The notes: generated from the sequence alone by a model not told the origin. Shown: positions 26,419 through 38,198, counted from the first letter of the stretch. The stretch: DNA of 44,334 nucleotides from Bryobacterales bacterium (GCA_003164035.1 PLRS01000058.1:22399-66732), one strand, 5' to 3'. Numbers and translations are program-made.

Positions 26419-27339
26419 TCAACCGAGGTAGTCGAACAGGGTCTTGGTGGGAAGTTCCGCCTGCGACTGCATGGCAGCCTCCAGTTGCACCTGGTCTTGG
26501 GTGAGCTCGGTGGCTGCCTGTGGAATATTCGTATCCTCAAGGTTGCCGATCTGCGTCTGCAACTGGGTGGCGTAGGACGAGGCAAAACTGTTGGCCTGCG
26601 TGATTTGGTCTTCGACGTTCCCGTAGAAGGCGTCCATGTCGCCAATATGGTCGGCGGCCGCCTGCAATTGAGTGACAGCGTTGGCACAGCCGGTCTGATC
26701 GTTATTGGTGAGCGCCGTGTACAGATTAGTAAGCGCCGCGAAGACGTTGTCCGTGGCTGGGGTCCCGTCCGCGTTTTGGTCGTCGAAAATCTGCTGCGCC
26801 GTCAGATACCCCGAAAAAGTCCCGCCCGCCGGATCCTGGATCTGTTTCGTGGCGGGAGCGTTGGAGAGTTGGTCGACACCGGTCGCCGCCGTCAGATCCA
26901 ATTGGTAAGTCGCGCTCTGGGGGTCATCGCCGCTGAAAATGTACTTTCCGGATACCTGGGTCTGACTGTAGTCAACCATTTCCGACAGCAGAGACTGGGC
27001 CTGAACCGCCATCGATGCGCGGCTTTCCGCGGTCTGAGTGGCGTTTGCGCCCTCGGTAGCCAGTTGGAGGGCCGTATTCATCAGGCTGGCGGCGGCATTG
27101 AGGGTAGTGTCGGCCGTGCTGGCGTCGGTCTGGGCCAGCGTGAGATTGCTTTGAATCTGGGTGTTTTGCGCCAGGTTGGCACGAAGTTGCAGCAACTGAT
27201 CGACTTGATCGGGTGAATCCGAAGCCTCGGTCATCTGGTAGCCCGAAGACAACTGCGAGCTGACGTTGTCGTAGTCTTGTTGGGTCCGTTCCAGGTTGGC
27301 CAGATAAAGTTGTGCCTGCGCATTCAGAGTCGTATACAT
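26419..27339 (-). CDS. flgL: Flagellar hook-associated protein 3 (hook-filament junction)
   Basis: A 306-residue flagellin-like protein of the hook-filament junction. The N-terminal coiled coil (YLANLERTQQDYDNVSSQLS, then MTEASDSPDQVDQLLQLRAN) and the C-terminal coiled coil (LEDTNIPQAATELTQDQVQL, ending TLFDYLG) are typical of FlgL. The middle has a short variable domain (SGKYIFSGDDPQSATYQLD). It follows flgK by 7 bases and is the last flagellar gene of the cluster. Confidence 0.93.
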   Translation of the reverse strand: MYTTLNAQAQLYLANLERTQQDYDNVSSQLSSGYQMTEASDSPDQVDQLLQLRANLAQNTQIQSNLTLAQTDASTADTTLNAAASLMNTALQLATEGANATQTAESRASMAVQAQSLLSEMVDYSQTQVSGKYIFSGDDPQSATYQLDLTAATGVDQLSNAPATKQIQDPAGGTFSGYLTAQQIFDDQNADGTPATDNVFAALTNLYTALTNNDQTGCANAVTQLQAAADHIGDMDAFYGNVEDQITQANSFASSYATQLQTQIGNLEDTNIPQAATELTQDQVQLEAAMQSQAELPTKTLFDYLG

Positions 27340-27346
27340 GGTTCGC

Positions 27347-28810
27347 TCACGCGCCCGCCGAAGAGAGCATGTTGATGGTATCGGCGGTTAGTGTGTCCAG
27401 CACGTTCACCATTTGAGAATTAGCTTCATAGGCCCGTTGAAACTGGACCAGGGTTACGGCTTCCTCATCGAGACTCACGCCAGAGGTTTGTTGGATCAGG
27501 TTCTGCGCCTGGGCTACCGCCGATTGCTGCACCGTCTGTTCGTTGGTGGCAGCCTGGAGCTGATTGCCGACGTCGGTGGCCATGTCGCCGTAGTATTGGG
27601 TGTAGCTCTCTCCGTTGATCTCATCGGCGGCCGACTGCGGGGTGGTCAGTTGCGCCAGAGACAGTGCCACGCCGTTGGAAGTCGTGGTCCCGCCCGCCGT
27701 GGAGATAGGGGCCAGTTGACCTGCCGTGATGTCGGGATTGACCGCCATCGACGCCGCTACGTCCGTGTTGTTCGTGGTGTCGTAGGTGAACAGCGCAACG
27801 CCGTTCACCGCTGGAGGTCCGCTCGAAACCTCGCCTGAAGTCAGGGCGTTGTTCACCGTATCGGCAAATTGTTGCGCCATGGTGTTGAGGCTGCCCTGTT
27901 GGTAGGCGTCGCCGATATACGACGGCAACACCACGTTCCGAAAGTTGAGTAACGAGCCAAGTTGTCCTCCGGTGATTTGAGCGGTGATGTCGGTGCCGTC
28001 GGACGCCGTGATTTGCGCCAGGGGCGGTGGGTCGGATGAACCCGAGTTGGTCGGCGCCGGATTGGTGGGTTGGACCATCTGATCGCTGATATTAAATGCC
28101 TGATTCTGCATCACTAGCGGAGATTGCCCGTTAATCAGCACGGAATAAGTGCCGTTCGCCTGTTTGGCAGCCGTGAAGTTGACGTATTGGGATAACTGAT
28201 CGAGCGTCGAATGAATCTGCGCGTCCAGACCCGCGTCGCTGGTGTCGCCATTCATAATCTGGCCGTTGTACTTGGCAAGCTGCCCGGCCAGTTGGTTGAT
28301 CGTGTCCACCGTGTCGCCGATCTGCGATTCCGTGTTTTGCCGGATGGTGTCCAGGCTCGATGCCGCCTGCTGAAAGGACGATGCCAGATCGCTGGCGTTG
28401 TTCAGCACCGACTGCTGCGAGGTGGTATCGGTCGGCGATTCCGCCCATGCCGAGAAGCTGGAGAGTAAGTTAGTGAGCGAGTAGGAAATCCCGGTATCGC
28501 CGGAAATGGAAAAGACCGTCTGTAAAGACGTCAAACTCGAAACGTTTTGCGTGGCCGTACCCAGTTGGGTGTTCTGCTGCCGATACGTCTGTTCCATGTA
28601 ATCGTCACGCGAGCTGACCACCTCGCCGGCCTGCACCCCGCCTTGCAAGCCTTCAGTCGGACTAAAGGACTCCGCCACGAGACTTTGCGTCTGCGCCGCA
28701 TAGCCCGGCGTGCTGGCGTTAGAGACGTTGTTCTGGATTACATTCAAAGACTGGCTGTACGCATCCAACGCGCCGGCCGATACCAGTAGAGTAGAAAGAA
28801 TACTCGACAC
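27347..28810 (-). CDS. flgK: Flagellar hook-associated protein 1
   Basis: A 487-residue hook-associated protein that joins hook to FlgL. The N-terminal rod-type helix (DAYSQSLNVIQNNVSNASTP) with GYAAQTQSL and the C-terminal ALxLVxFQRAYEAN-like helix (EAVTLVQFQRAYEANSQMVN) with VLDTLTADTINML are diagnostic. The length is somewhat below the usual 550. flgN lies directly upstream (6 bases) and flgL directly downstream, a tight operon. Confidence 0.95.
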   Translation of the reverse strand: MSSILSTLLVSAGALDAYSQSLNVIQNNVSNASTPGYAAQTQSLVAESFSPTEGLQGGVQAGEVVSSRDDYMEQTYRQQNTQLGTATQNVSSLTSLQTVFSISGDTGISYSLTNLLSSFSAWAESPTDTTSQQSVLNNASDLASSFQQAASSLDTIRQNTESQIGDTVDTINQLAGQLAKYNGQIMNGDTSDAGLDAQIHSTLDQLSQYVNFTAAKQANGTYSVLINGQSPLVMQNQAFNISDQMVQPTNPAPTNSGSSDPPPLAQITASDGTDITAQITGGQLGSLLNFRNVVLPSYIGDAYQQGSLNTMAQQFADTVNNALTSGEVSSGPPAVNGVALFTYDTTNNTDVAASMAVNPDITAGQLAPISTAGGTTTSNGVALSLAQLTTPQSAADEINGESYTQYYGDMATDVGNQLQAATNEQTVQQSAVAQAQNLIQQTSGVSLDEEAVTLVQFQRAYEANSQMVNVLDTLTADTINMLSSAGA

Positions 28811-28816
28811 GCTATG

Positions 28817-29167
28817 TCATCCTTCCCAGAAAGTCCGCTTCCGTGAAGGTATCTCCGCCGCGTTGCCCTGCGCGTTGTAGCCGACGCTCATGGCTGCCAG
28901 TATGGCCTGCCAGCGGGCATGGAAGCGTGCGGCCTGCTCGAGCAGCCGGCGCGCTTTCAGAACCGCATTTCGTAAACTCCGCGCCTCCGGCCCTCGGAAC
29001 GGTCCGGTCCGCTGCCGCAGGTCCCGAAGCTCGGATACGGCCTCCGCCAGGACCGCCGGGCTTTGCGCCATCGCTTCGGGCGTGGCCGCCACCAGCAAGT
29101 CACACGCTTGTTCCACCTGTCGCGTCGCCCGGGCAAGAGCAGTGTCGGCTTGATCGGCGCTCGCCAC
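28817..29167 (-). CDS. flgN: FlgN-type flagellar export chaperone
   Basis: A 116-residue all-helical protein. FlgN keeps FlgK and FlgL soluble and delivers them to the export gate. The sequence is too diverged for a firm domain match; the call rests on size, helical content (SELRDLRQRTGPF and ARRLLEQAARFHARWQAILA), a hydrophobic C-terminal amphipathic pattern, and position between flgM and flgK. It starts with GTG five bases after the flgM stop, preceded by AGGG. Confidence 0.75.
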   Translation of the reverse strand: MASADQADTALARATRQVEQACDLLVAATPEAMAQSPAVLAEAVSELRDLRQRTGPFRGPEARSLRNAVLKARRLLEQAARFHARWQAILAAMSVGYNAQGNAAEIPSRKRTFWEG

Positions 29168-29172
29168 TATCC

Positions 29173-29472
29173 CTACCCTCCGCCGGCTAGAGCTTCGCTT
29201 ACCATGCTCTTACTGGTGGCTTGCGAATCGGGCCGGTAGTTACCGCTCTGGTACTGGGCCGCGAGTGAGGCGACCTGGCTGGCCCGGCTCGCGCTGTCCG
29301 CCGACATCGCCTTGGCCAGACTCCCCAGGGCTTGCGACAGTTCGACCCGGTCACCAGCCGAACCTGAGGAAACGCCTGTTTTTCCAGAGGCCGCTTCCGT
29401 TCCGCGGGATTCTTGGGTTCTATCCGTGCCCGCGGCTGTTCCCCCGCTGACGTTGGAATTGTATACTCTCAT
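29173..29472 (-). CDS. flgM: Anti-sigma-28 factor
   Basis: A 99-residue protein with a disordered, Ser/Thr/Gly-rich first half and the FlgM inhibitory region in the second: DRVELSQALGSLAKAMSADS, then RASQVASLAAQYQSGNYRPD. FlgM holds FliA until the hook is done, then is exported. I start it at MRVYNSNVSGG (29472), because a sigma-28-like promoter ends 47 bases upstream; an in-frame start at 29574 would lie upstream of that promoter. It is the first gene of flgM-flgN-flgK-flgL. Confidence 0.82.
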   Translation of the reverse strand: MRVYNSNVSGGTAAGTDRTQESRGTEAASGKTGVSSGSAGDRVELSQALGSLAKAMSADSASRASQVASLAAQYQSGNYRPDSQATSKSMVSEALAGGG

Positions 29473-29518
29473 CTGCGCATCGCTTTCCGGCCGCCGGCCA
29501 GTTCCCCGGCTAAACAAC

Positions 29519-29546
29519 ATATCGGCGCCGCCAGCGCAATTCTTTA
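29519..29546 (-). promoter_or_regulatory. Sigma-28 (FliA) type promoter for flgMNKL
   Basis: On the minus strand, TAAAGAAT (29546 to 29539), a 12-base spacer, then GCCGATAT (29526 to 29519). The FliA consensus is TAAAGTTT, 11 bases, GCCGATAA. The -10 box matches at seven of eight bases and the -35 at six of eight; the spacer is one base longer than ideal. It sits 47 bases before the chosen flgM start. Confidence 0.65.
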
Positions 29547-29612
29547 GCGGATCGGTAAAAGGATTTGTGGGCAATCGTATAAAGTTTTCCGGTAGCCCGC
29601 CGATTCTGAGCT

Positions 29613-30706
29613 GTGATGGCGCCCCGACCAGATCGTTTGGAAAGCCGCCGGAGTTCCGGCGCTGAGGCTTATTGTGTTGATAATCAACATGTTAATGATC
29701 CTTCCGAGCTCTGCGGCGAACCCCTCGACCGAGAGGGGTGGCGGCAGAGCCTGGTAGGGGAAAGCCCCCAGATTCAACAAGTAATCGAGATCATCCGCCT
29801 GGTTGCGGCTCGCCGGGCGACAGTTCTGATCACGGGAGAGTCCGGCACCGGTAAGGAGGTTGCGGCCCGCGCTCTGCACTTGGCCAGTCCCCGGCGCTAC
29901 GCTTCCTGGGTCGCGGTGAACTGCAGCGCCTTGCCGGAAACCTTGATTGAAGCCGAGTTGTTCGGTTACGTGCGGGGCGCTTTCACCGGAGCTCTACAGT
30001 CCCGTGCCGGCCGGTTCGAAGAGGCCCATGGGGGGACCTTGTTCCTGGACGAAATCGGCGAGTTACCCCTCGAACTACAAACCAAACTGCTCCGCGTGTT
30101 GCAGGAACGGGAGTTTCAACGTCTGGGGAGTTCGGATACCATACGCGCCGAAGTGCGCGTGGTGGCCGCTACCAATTGCGATCTGGCGGCCCGAGTCGAG
30201 GAGGGAAGGTTTCGGGAGGACCTTTATTATCGTCTGAACGTGGTCCCTCTTCCGATGCCCCCTTTGCGTGATCGAAAGGGCGATATCCCCCTGCTGGCCA
30301 GGTATTTAACCGCTAGAATCTGCGCCGCCGAGGGGTTGCCCGTGAAGAGTTTGACCGCGCCGGCGCTGGCCCGGCTTCAAACCGAATCCTGGCCCGGCAA
30401 CGTTCGTCAACTGGAAAACGCCGTGGAGATGGCGATCGCTCTGAGCGGCGAGCGGCGGGAATTAACCGAAATCGATTTCCCACCGGCGGAGAACGTGCGC
30501 TCGCCGGAAGTCTCCGGCCGGCTTCCCCGGCTCCCGGAGGAAGGGCTGAACTATGAGGAAACGCTGGCCCGGATCGAGCGCAGTATCCTGGAGCAGGCTC
30601 TTCGCAGGACCGGCGGCAACAAGAAAGCGGCCGCGGAAATGCTGGGGCTGAAACGGACCACGCTTTCCGCCAAAGTGCGAAGCCTCGGTGGGTTTGCGCT
30701 ATGTGG

Positions 30707-30710
<4 letters not shown>
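29613..30710 (+). CDS. Sigma-54-dependent activator lacking a receiver domain
   Basis: A 365-residue AAA+ enhancer-binding protein. After about 45 unrecognised residues comes the AAA+ domain with Walker [10 protein letters not shown], the sigma-54 contact loop GAFTGA, Walker [14 protein letters not shown], and sensor motifs ([23 protein letters not shown]). The last 50 residues are a Fis-type HTH ([20 protein letters not shown]). There is no receiver or sensor domain, as in PspF and some FleQ-like regulators. Starts with GTG 29613 or the next ATG. It is divergent from flgM, so flagellar control is likely but unproven. Its stop shares bases with the typA stop on the other strand. Confidence 0.92.
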
Positions 30711-32503
<1,793 letters not shown>

Positions 32504-32674
32504 GGGTACGATTTCAGGGGTGGAGCTTGGATGTGGCGGACAAGCCGCTACTACCTTCAGTTTACCACCCACTGGCCGCCTACATTCCAGTCCCGTGCGC
32601 GAAGGGCGTCACGGAGTTCGGCGCCGCTTTGCGCCGATAAGCGGCTAAGACAGAAGCCGGTACGATCGCACGAG

Positions 32675-35600
32675 CTAGAAAAGGTACTTCAGCCCGAACT
32701 GGATCATGCGCGGCGCCACCGAGGTCTGCGTGATGACACCGAAAGTGGCGTTCCCCAAGGCCGTCCCGGGAACCGCGAACTGGGGATGGTTGAGAGCGTT
32801 GTACATTTCGACGCGAAACAACAGGACGGCGTTCTCGCGGAGGCCACCCACCACCATCGTCTTGGCCAGCGAGACGTCCGTATTCAACTGTCCGGGACCG
32901 TTCATGACGCCGATACCCGTATTGCCATAGCCGGTCGCGCCATCGGCGCCTATGGCCGGGGCGGCGCAGATGGCGGAGCCGTCGATCCAGTTGTTCAACC
33001 GCGCTTCGGTACTGCCGGACGTTGCGAGATCCCGGGGCGAAGCGCCCGGACAGAGAGTGACGGTCGAAGTGCCGGCGTTGCCGTAGACGCTGCCGCCGTT
33101 CGGATCGGTGAGCGTCAGCGGCACCCCGGTCTGAACGGTGAAGATGCCGGAAGCCGCCCAATCCTGGAACAGCCATCCGGCGATCGGGCCGATCCCGCCG
33201 AGGGCCGGTATGGTGTAACCGAGGTTGGCGATAAAGCGATGCGTGCGGTCGAAGGAACTGCGTCCCCAGTCATACGATGGCTTGGTCTGATCGTTATAGA
33301 GGCTGGTGGCGCTTTCGGCGCGGGAGAGCGTGTAAGCGGCCTGAAACATCAGGCCGCCCGAGACGCGCCGGCGCAGCGTAGCCTGCAGGCTGTTATACGA
33401 GGATTCGCCGCTGAATTCGCTGGTCGAAAGGGCCGTGGGGGTTTCGCCCATGATGGGAACGCGCAGCGCCGCATTGGCCGCGGTGTTGCTGGTTATGCAA
33501 CCAGAGGGGACACCGTCGTAACCGCAGTTCACCGGATTCGACGGAGAGGCCAGGATGGACTGGTTTAGCCCGCGGGAAGCCAGCAGGTGGGTTCCCTGGG
33601 AGCCGACATAACCGAGATCGAGCGAGAGCGTCCGGGTGAGGCGCAGTTGCGCGCTGGCATTGTATTGCTGCAGCCGGGGGATGGCGAAATCCGGCCCCAG
33701 CACCTTATCGGAGAGCTGTGAGGTCGGCGTGCGCAGGATCCAGCCCAGCGTCGTTTCCGGGAAGGGTTGAGCGAATGAAGAGGACCCGTTGCTCGAATCC
33801 GTGTTGCCGAAGGCCTGTGCGAACGGCGGAGCGGAAGAGTACGGAATTCCCTTGGCGGTCCCGCTGATGGACACGGCCTGGTAGAACCACCCATAGCCCC
33901 CGCGCAGTGCCAGCCGTCCTTTCCCGCCGAACGGCTGCCAGGCGAAGCCGAAGCGCGGGGCGAAGACATCGAGCGGCGGGTCATTGTCGTAAGCCTCTGC
34001 ACCGGGACGCACGTAGACCCCCGAGGGCAGCGCGCCGAACGCCTGCCCGGTGTACGGATTCAGCACGTTGGGGTCGTAGTTCGAGGCCACGGTGTTGCCG
34101 ATCAGGGTGCCGGATAGTGGCGGAATGGGCATCTGGCCCAGCAGCGAGGGCCACACGTTGCCGAGAGCTCCGCGGGAATCCTCGGCGGGAACGATGTATT
34201 CCCAGCGAAGGCCGAGGTTGAGGGTGAGGCGCGAATGCACTTTGTAATCGTCCTGAACGAATCCGGATCCGTACCAGCCGCGGTAGATATACTGCACTTC
34301 GCCTTTGGGCCCCACGCCCTGGTTGGTCTGGATGGACTGGACGTTGCTACGGCCGGCCGGACTGAGGTTGTCGGCGGCGGTGAGGCCCAGCAGAAAGTCG
34401 CTGAATGTCTGAAAGGTTATCTTGCCGCGGGCCGAACCGGTATCCTCGCGCGACGCCTGCTGCGTCAGAATCGTGGTTCCCGTGCGAATGGTGTGATTGC
34501 CGCGAACCCAGGAGAGATTGTCCGACCAGGAGTAGGTTTCGGTCACCGAAGTGAAGTCGTTTCCGATGTTGCCGAAAAGACGGAAAGTGCCCAGGCCCCC
34601 CAGAATGTCGATCTCGGGCGGTTCCGGCAGGAGCGGGTTTGCGGGAGTCAACCCGATCGAGGCGGCGGAAGGCATGCCCACGCTCCAGGCCGTCATGCTG
34701 TTCCGGGTGTAGCTCATGCGGGCCTCGTTTACCGTCCGCTGGCTCAGCACGGAAGTGAGCTTGGCCGTCGCCACGTCGTCCGACCCCGCCAGTTGCTGGG
34801 GGGTGCCATCGCCCGGGAGGGTGGCGGGGCCGGGATAACCGGAGGGCGATCCGAAGGTTCGGTACTGATCGAAGGGAACGATGTAGCCGCGGCCCGAAAG
34901 CGTGTTCTTCGGCGAGAGCATGTAATCGCCGTTGGCGAGGTACTGGTTCTCGCGATAAGTCGAGGGGAGGCTGAAGGTGGAAAATCCCAGCCCGGCGTTG
35001 GAGCCGGAAGCAGTCATGGTCTGCGGCACGGGGATGAGATAGGTTCCATCGGGGCGTTTCGTCTGGAGCAGGCTCAGCGCCACCGGATTGATCGGCGCGG
35101 TGGTGGAGGTGGACTGGTTATTGCAGTCGAGCTGCTTGCCCCCGGCGAAGGAAAGGTAGCGCGGATCGTCCGGGTGATTGGCGGGGCAGAACTGGGCGGC
35201 CAGGGCCACCGCGGAGCGATCCTGGGTAAGAGGCGGCAGGATGGGGTTGGAGATCGAGGTGGGATCCAGGCCGTTCGCCTGGCGCGTGCCCTGATAGGAG
35301 GCGAAAAAGAATAGACGGTTCCTGCGGATAGGCCCGCCCAGGGTCGCTCCGAACTGGTTCTGTCTCAGAGTGGGCTTGGGCTGTCCGGTGGTGTTGTTGA
35401 AAAAGGCGTTGGCGTTGAAAATGTCGTTGCGGACGAACTCCCAGACGTCGCCATGGAAGTCGTTCTCCCCAGTCTTGGTGACGAGGCTGGTCGTCGGCAC
35501 TTGTGCGCCGTAGCCGGCGTCGTATTGAGACGTCTGGATCTTCAACTCTGAAATCGTGTCGGGATTGGGGACCGCGCTGGGGGCATTGGCGCCGTCCAGC

Positions 35601-36166
35601 GTGTAACCACCCGAGGTGGTGTTCCCATTGACGTTGACGGACTGGGTGCCCCTGCCAAGGCTTCCCGCGTTGTTCACGTCGCCGGCCGAACCAGATGCCA
35701 GGGAGAGCACGTGGGTGAAGTTGCGGGTAGTCAGCGGAACGGAGGTAATGGTCTTGGCGTCCATGAGCTGGCCGGAGGAAGAAGTGGCGGCGCCGAACTG
35801 GCACTTGCAGGTCACCTGTTCGGAGGAGTCTCCCGGTTCCAGGACGGCATCGAGCGTGGGGGTTTCGGACACATCGACGGTGGCCGACTCCATCTCGGAG
35901 GTCTTGAAACCATCGAGCGAGAACTTCACCGCATAGGTTCCGGGCGGCAGCAGCGAAAACTGGTATCGGCCATTGTCATCGGTGGTGGCGCTGAAGGACT
36001 GGCTGGTGGAACGGTGCGCCAGGGTGACGGCGGCGCCCGCAACGGGGGCTTCCTGGGCGTCTCTTACGGTTCCGCTGAGACCGCCGCTGGTGGCCGACTG
36101 TGCCCAGGCTCCATTGCCGCACACCGTGAAGGCACAAATCGCCAATAGCGTGGAAAGAGATCGCAT
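32675..36166 (-). CDS. Oar-like TonB-dependent outer-membrane receptor with carboxypeptidase-regulatory-like domain
   Basis: A 1163-residue protein. It has a signal peptide (MRSLSTLLAICAFTVCGNG, cut after AWAQ), then a carboxypeptidase-regulatory-like beta-sandwich (GGLSGTVRDAQEAPVAGAAV, SLLPPGTYAVKFSLDGFK), a plug (LMDAKTITSVPLTTRNFT, SVNVNGNTTSGGYTLDGANA) and a large beta-barrel ending with the aromatic signal IQFGLKYLF. Such receptors are much expanded in Acidobacteriota and are thought to import carbohydrates or peptides. No TonB box is obvious. It lies upstream of typA and downstream of a GH36-like gene reading the same way; gene order suggests glycan uptake. Confidence 0.92.
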   Translation of the reverse strand: MRSLSTLLAICAFTVCGNGAWAQSATSGGLSGTVRDAQEAPVAGAAVTLAHRSTSQSFSATTDDNGRYQFSLLPPGTYAVKFSLDGFKTSEMESATVDVSETPTLDAVLEPGDSSEQVTCKCQFGAATSSSGQLMDAKTITSVPLTTRNFTHVLSLASGSAGDVNNAGSLGRGTQSVNVNGNTTSGGYTLDGANAPSAVPNPDTISELKIQTSQYDAGYGAQVPTTSLVTKTGENDFHGDVWEFVRNDIFNANAFFNNTTGQPKPTLRQNQFGATLGGPIRRNRLFFFASYQGTRQANGLDPTSISNPILPPLTQDRSAVALAAQFCPANHPDDPRYLSFAGGKQLDCNNQSTSTTAPINPVALSLLQTKRPDGTYLIPVPQTMTASGSNAGLGFSTFSLPSTYRENQYLANGDYMLSPKNTLSGRGYIVPFDQYRTFGSPSGYPGPATLPGDGTPQQLAGSDDVATAKLTSVLSQRTVNEARMSYTRNSMTAWSVGMPSAASIGLTPANPLLPEPPEIDILGGLGTFRLFGNIGNDFTSVTETYSWSDNLSWVRGNHTIRTGTTILTQQASREDTGSARGKITFQTFSDFLLGLTAADNLSPAGRSNVQSIQTNQGVGPKGEVQYIYRGWYGSGFVQDDYKVHSRLTLNLGLRWEYIVPAEDSRGALGNVWPSLLGQMPIPPLSGTLIGNTVASNYDPNVLNPYTGQAFGALPSGVYVRPGAEAYDNDPPLDVFAPRFGFAWQPFGGKGRLALRGGYGWFYQAVSISGTAKGIPYSSAPPFAQAFGNTDSSNGSSSFAQPFPETTLGWILRTPTSQLSDKVLGPDFAIPRLQQYNASAQLRLTRTLSLDLGYVGSQGTHLLASRGLNQSILASPSNPVNCGYDGVPSGCITSNTAANAALRVPIMGETPTALSTSEFSGESSYNSLQATLRRRVSGGLMFQAAYTLSRAESATSLYNDQTKPSYDWGRSSFDRTHRFIANLGYTIPALGGIGPIAGWLFQDWAASGIFTVQTGVPLTLTDPNGGSVYGNAGTSTVTLCPGASPRDLATSGSTEARLNNWIDGSAICAAPAIGADGATGYGNTGIGVMNGPGQLNTDVSLAKTMVVGGLRENAVLLFRVEMYNALNHPQFAVPGTALGNATFGVITQTSVAPRMIQFGLKYLF

Positions 36167-36326
36167 CTATCCCGGGTCCTCGTTCGATACCGGAGAGCCG
36201 AGAGCAGTTCCGAACGGCCTGCAGCTATCCCCCGGCGTGCAGGAAGCGGTGCTAAGCAAAGAGTATAGCAACTAGCGCGGCTTCGCCTCCCGCCGGAGGG
36301 AGCCTTCCCGCGCGGGAGCTGGGCGG

Positions 36327-37997
36327 CTACCGCGGAAACGGAGTTCCGCCCTCGGGTCCGTACCAGTCGTACGCCACCGTCCGCCCTTCCACCCGCCAGC
36401 GGCCCGGGGTAGTAGTTTCCATCCAGTCGAGTGGTTCGGCTATTTGATGCGGCGCTGCAGCGGCAGCAAAGGCGCGCTGGATGGCCTGCTTCGATATGCT
36501 GTTCAGCGCTTTTGGATCCGGGGAGACGAACAGGGCGGTGCCGCTGCACGCCAGCAGGTCCAGCCATCGGGACGCCAAATCCCAAGGGAGTTGTGGCGTG
36601 ATGGCAGCGCAATCGGCATCCAAGTCGAAAAAAGCCCGATGCTGAGGTCCGCGGAACGCCAGTGTATTGACGCCCATGCGCCGCGTACGGTGGAAATCGC
36701 GTCCGCTGGTGTCGTCCCCGGTACGCTGCAGCTCGAACAATCCGGCAGCCAGATGGCCGAAGGTGTTGCAGCCGATGACCAATGCGCCGCCGGCCGCTTC
36801 GCGAATCGCGCGATACAGGGCTAGCGTCGCTTCGGCCGTGGTCACGCTTCGGTCGGCGAAATGCCAGCCGGGATCGGTCAGATCCGCACCCATACCGAAG
36901 CCCCAGCGGCCCAGTAAATCGAAGCTTGTGTAATCGTGCTTGATCAGCTCGAAGCCCCAGGACGCCATGCGGCGGATGTCGCGGCGCACCGTCTCCAACA
37001 TGTCCGGAATGGTGGGATCGAGGATGCTGTTCCGGCCGTCGCGACCCCGAAGCCGCGCGCCGTCCGGAACTTCGGCGGTGGTGAAGAGCGGGCGCAGCCA
37101 GATGCCCGGCCGAACGCCCTGCCGTTTCATGGCGGCGGCCAGCCCGGGCATATCGGGGAACCTGTCGTTGCCACGCTCCCAGGGACCCGCGGTGTTCGTG
37201 ACCGACCAGCCGTCGTCGATCACCATGAAGGGCCGGTTTCCGCCCGCGGGCGCCAGTTCGGCGATCAGGCCGGAGTCGCGCTGAATGTCGCTGGCCGAGC
37301 AGTCCCGGCCATAAGCGTAATACCAGTTGTTGCCGCCATAAACGGGCGCCGAAGCGAGGCGAGGCTGGGCGCACAGCACGTGGCAAAAGCGGCGCGCGGC
37401 TTCGAACGCGGTCTCGTCTTTGCCGCCGCGCCTGATCCGCACGCGGGCGGCTTCGAGCGTGCGCTGCCCCAGGCGAACGGCTCCTCCGCCATTGCGCAGG
37501 TCGATCCATAATGAAATGCCCACCGGATCCACCTGCCAGAACGCGAAAGACGCGGCGCCGGTCGCGACGCCGTAACCGTGAGTCGCCTGGCCGTCGAACG
37601 CGAGAAAATACCAGGGCAGGATGCGCTCGCCCAGGATACCGCGCCACTCCAGGTCGCCGTAACTCCGCTCCCATTGGTCGTTCAGGATTCGCCACCGTTC
37701 GGGCACATTCGCTTTCCAGCGCAGACGAACCCGCATCAGCGCGGCTTCCGGGGCCTCGATTCGGATCGGCAACTCCGACCCGTTTGGCTCGGCTTCAATG
37801 GAGATGCCATTGGCCGTCCAGCGGCGGCCGGTTCGGGCCAGCGCCAGGGTCTGGTTCTCCAGGAACACGGCGGCAAAGTCCGGGGGACGCAAAATATCGG
37901 CGTATCCATCGGCACGCCGGGTCTGGCCCGCCGCAACCATCGGGAGGCCGCCTGAAAGCGCCATCAGGCTGCGCCGCGAGAATCCGCTCTTGTGCAC
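36327..37997 (-). CDS. Tat-exported alpha-galactosidase-like glycoside hydrolase (GH36/clan GH-D)
   Basis: A 556-residue enzyme. The start at GTG 37997 (VHKSGFSRRSLMALSGG) gives a twin-arginine signal, with GGAG upstream. The N-terminal beta-sandwich (residues 40-270) precedes a TIM barrel with PFMVIDDGWSVTN, RPGIWLRPLF and the nucleophile-type KHD in FELIKHDYTSFDLLGRWG. RTGDDTSGRDF probably carries the acid/base Asp. This pattern is that of GH36 and related raffinose-synthase-like enzymes; the sugar is unknown. It probably acts in the periplasm. The next gene on the same strand is the TonB-type receptor, 160 bases on. Confidence 0.8.
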   Translation of the reverse strand: MHKSGFSRRSLMALSGGLPMVAAGQTRRADGYADILRPPDFAAVFLENQTLALARTGRRWTANGISIEAEPNGSELPIRIEAPEAALMRVRLRWKANVPERWRILNDQWERSYGDLEWRGILGERILPWYFLAFDGQATHGYGVATGAASFAFWQVDPVGISLWIDLRNGGGAVRLGQRTLEAARVRIRRGGKDETAFEAARRFCHVLCAQPRLASAPVYGGNNWYYAYGRDCSASDIQRDSGLIAELAPAGGNRPFMVIDDGWSVTNTAGPWERGNDRFPDMPGLAAAMKRQGVRPGIWLRPLFTTAEVPDGARLRGRDGRNSILDPTIPDMLETVRRDIRRMASWGFELIKHDYTSFDLLGRWGFGMGADLTDPGWHFADRSVTTAEATLALYRAIREAAGGALVIGCNTFGHLAAGLFELQRTGDDTSGRDFHRTRRMGVNTLAFRGPQHRAFFDLDADCAAITPQLPWDLASRWLDLLACSGTALFVSPDPKALNSISKQAIQRAFAAAAAPHQIAEPLDWMETTTPGRWRVEGRTVAYDWYGPEGGTPFPR

Positions 37998-38198
37998 ACA
38001 CCCATTCTCCCAGGCCCGCGGCGGTTTCGAATCGGGACGACGGATGAACCGCCCATGCGCGTGCGGTCGAAGCCGCTCCCAGCCAAAAGCACCGCCGCCA
38101 AGATCGCCGGCGCTACCGAAGCAACGGATGCCGGTTAACAACCGGCTGGCAGGATGCCATCCCGCCCCACAAGAGAATCGGCCCGATGTAAACAGTCT

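Noticed and set aside
36064-37695. 543-codon leftward open frame
   Set aside because: Arg-rich shadow of the GH36-like gene.
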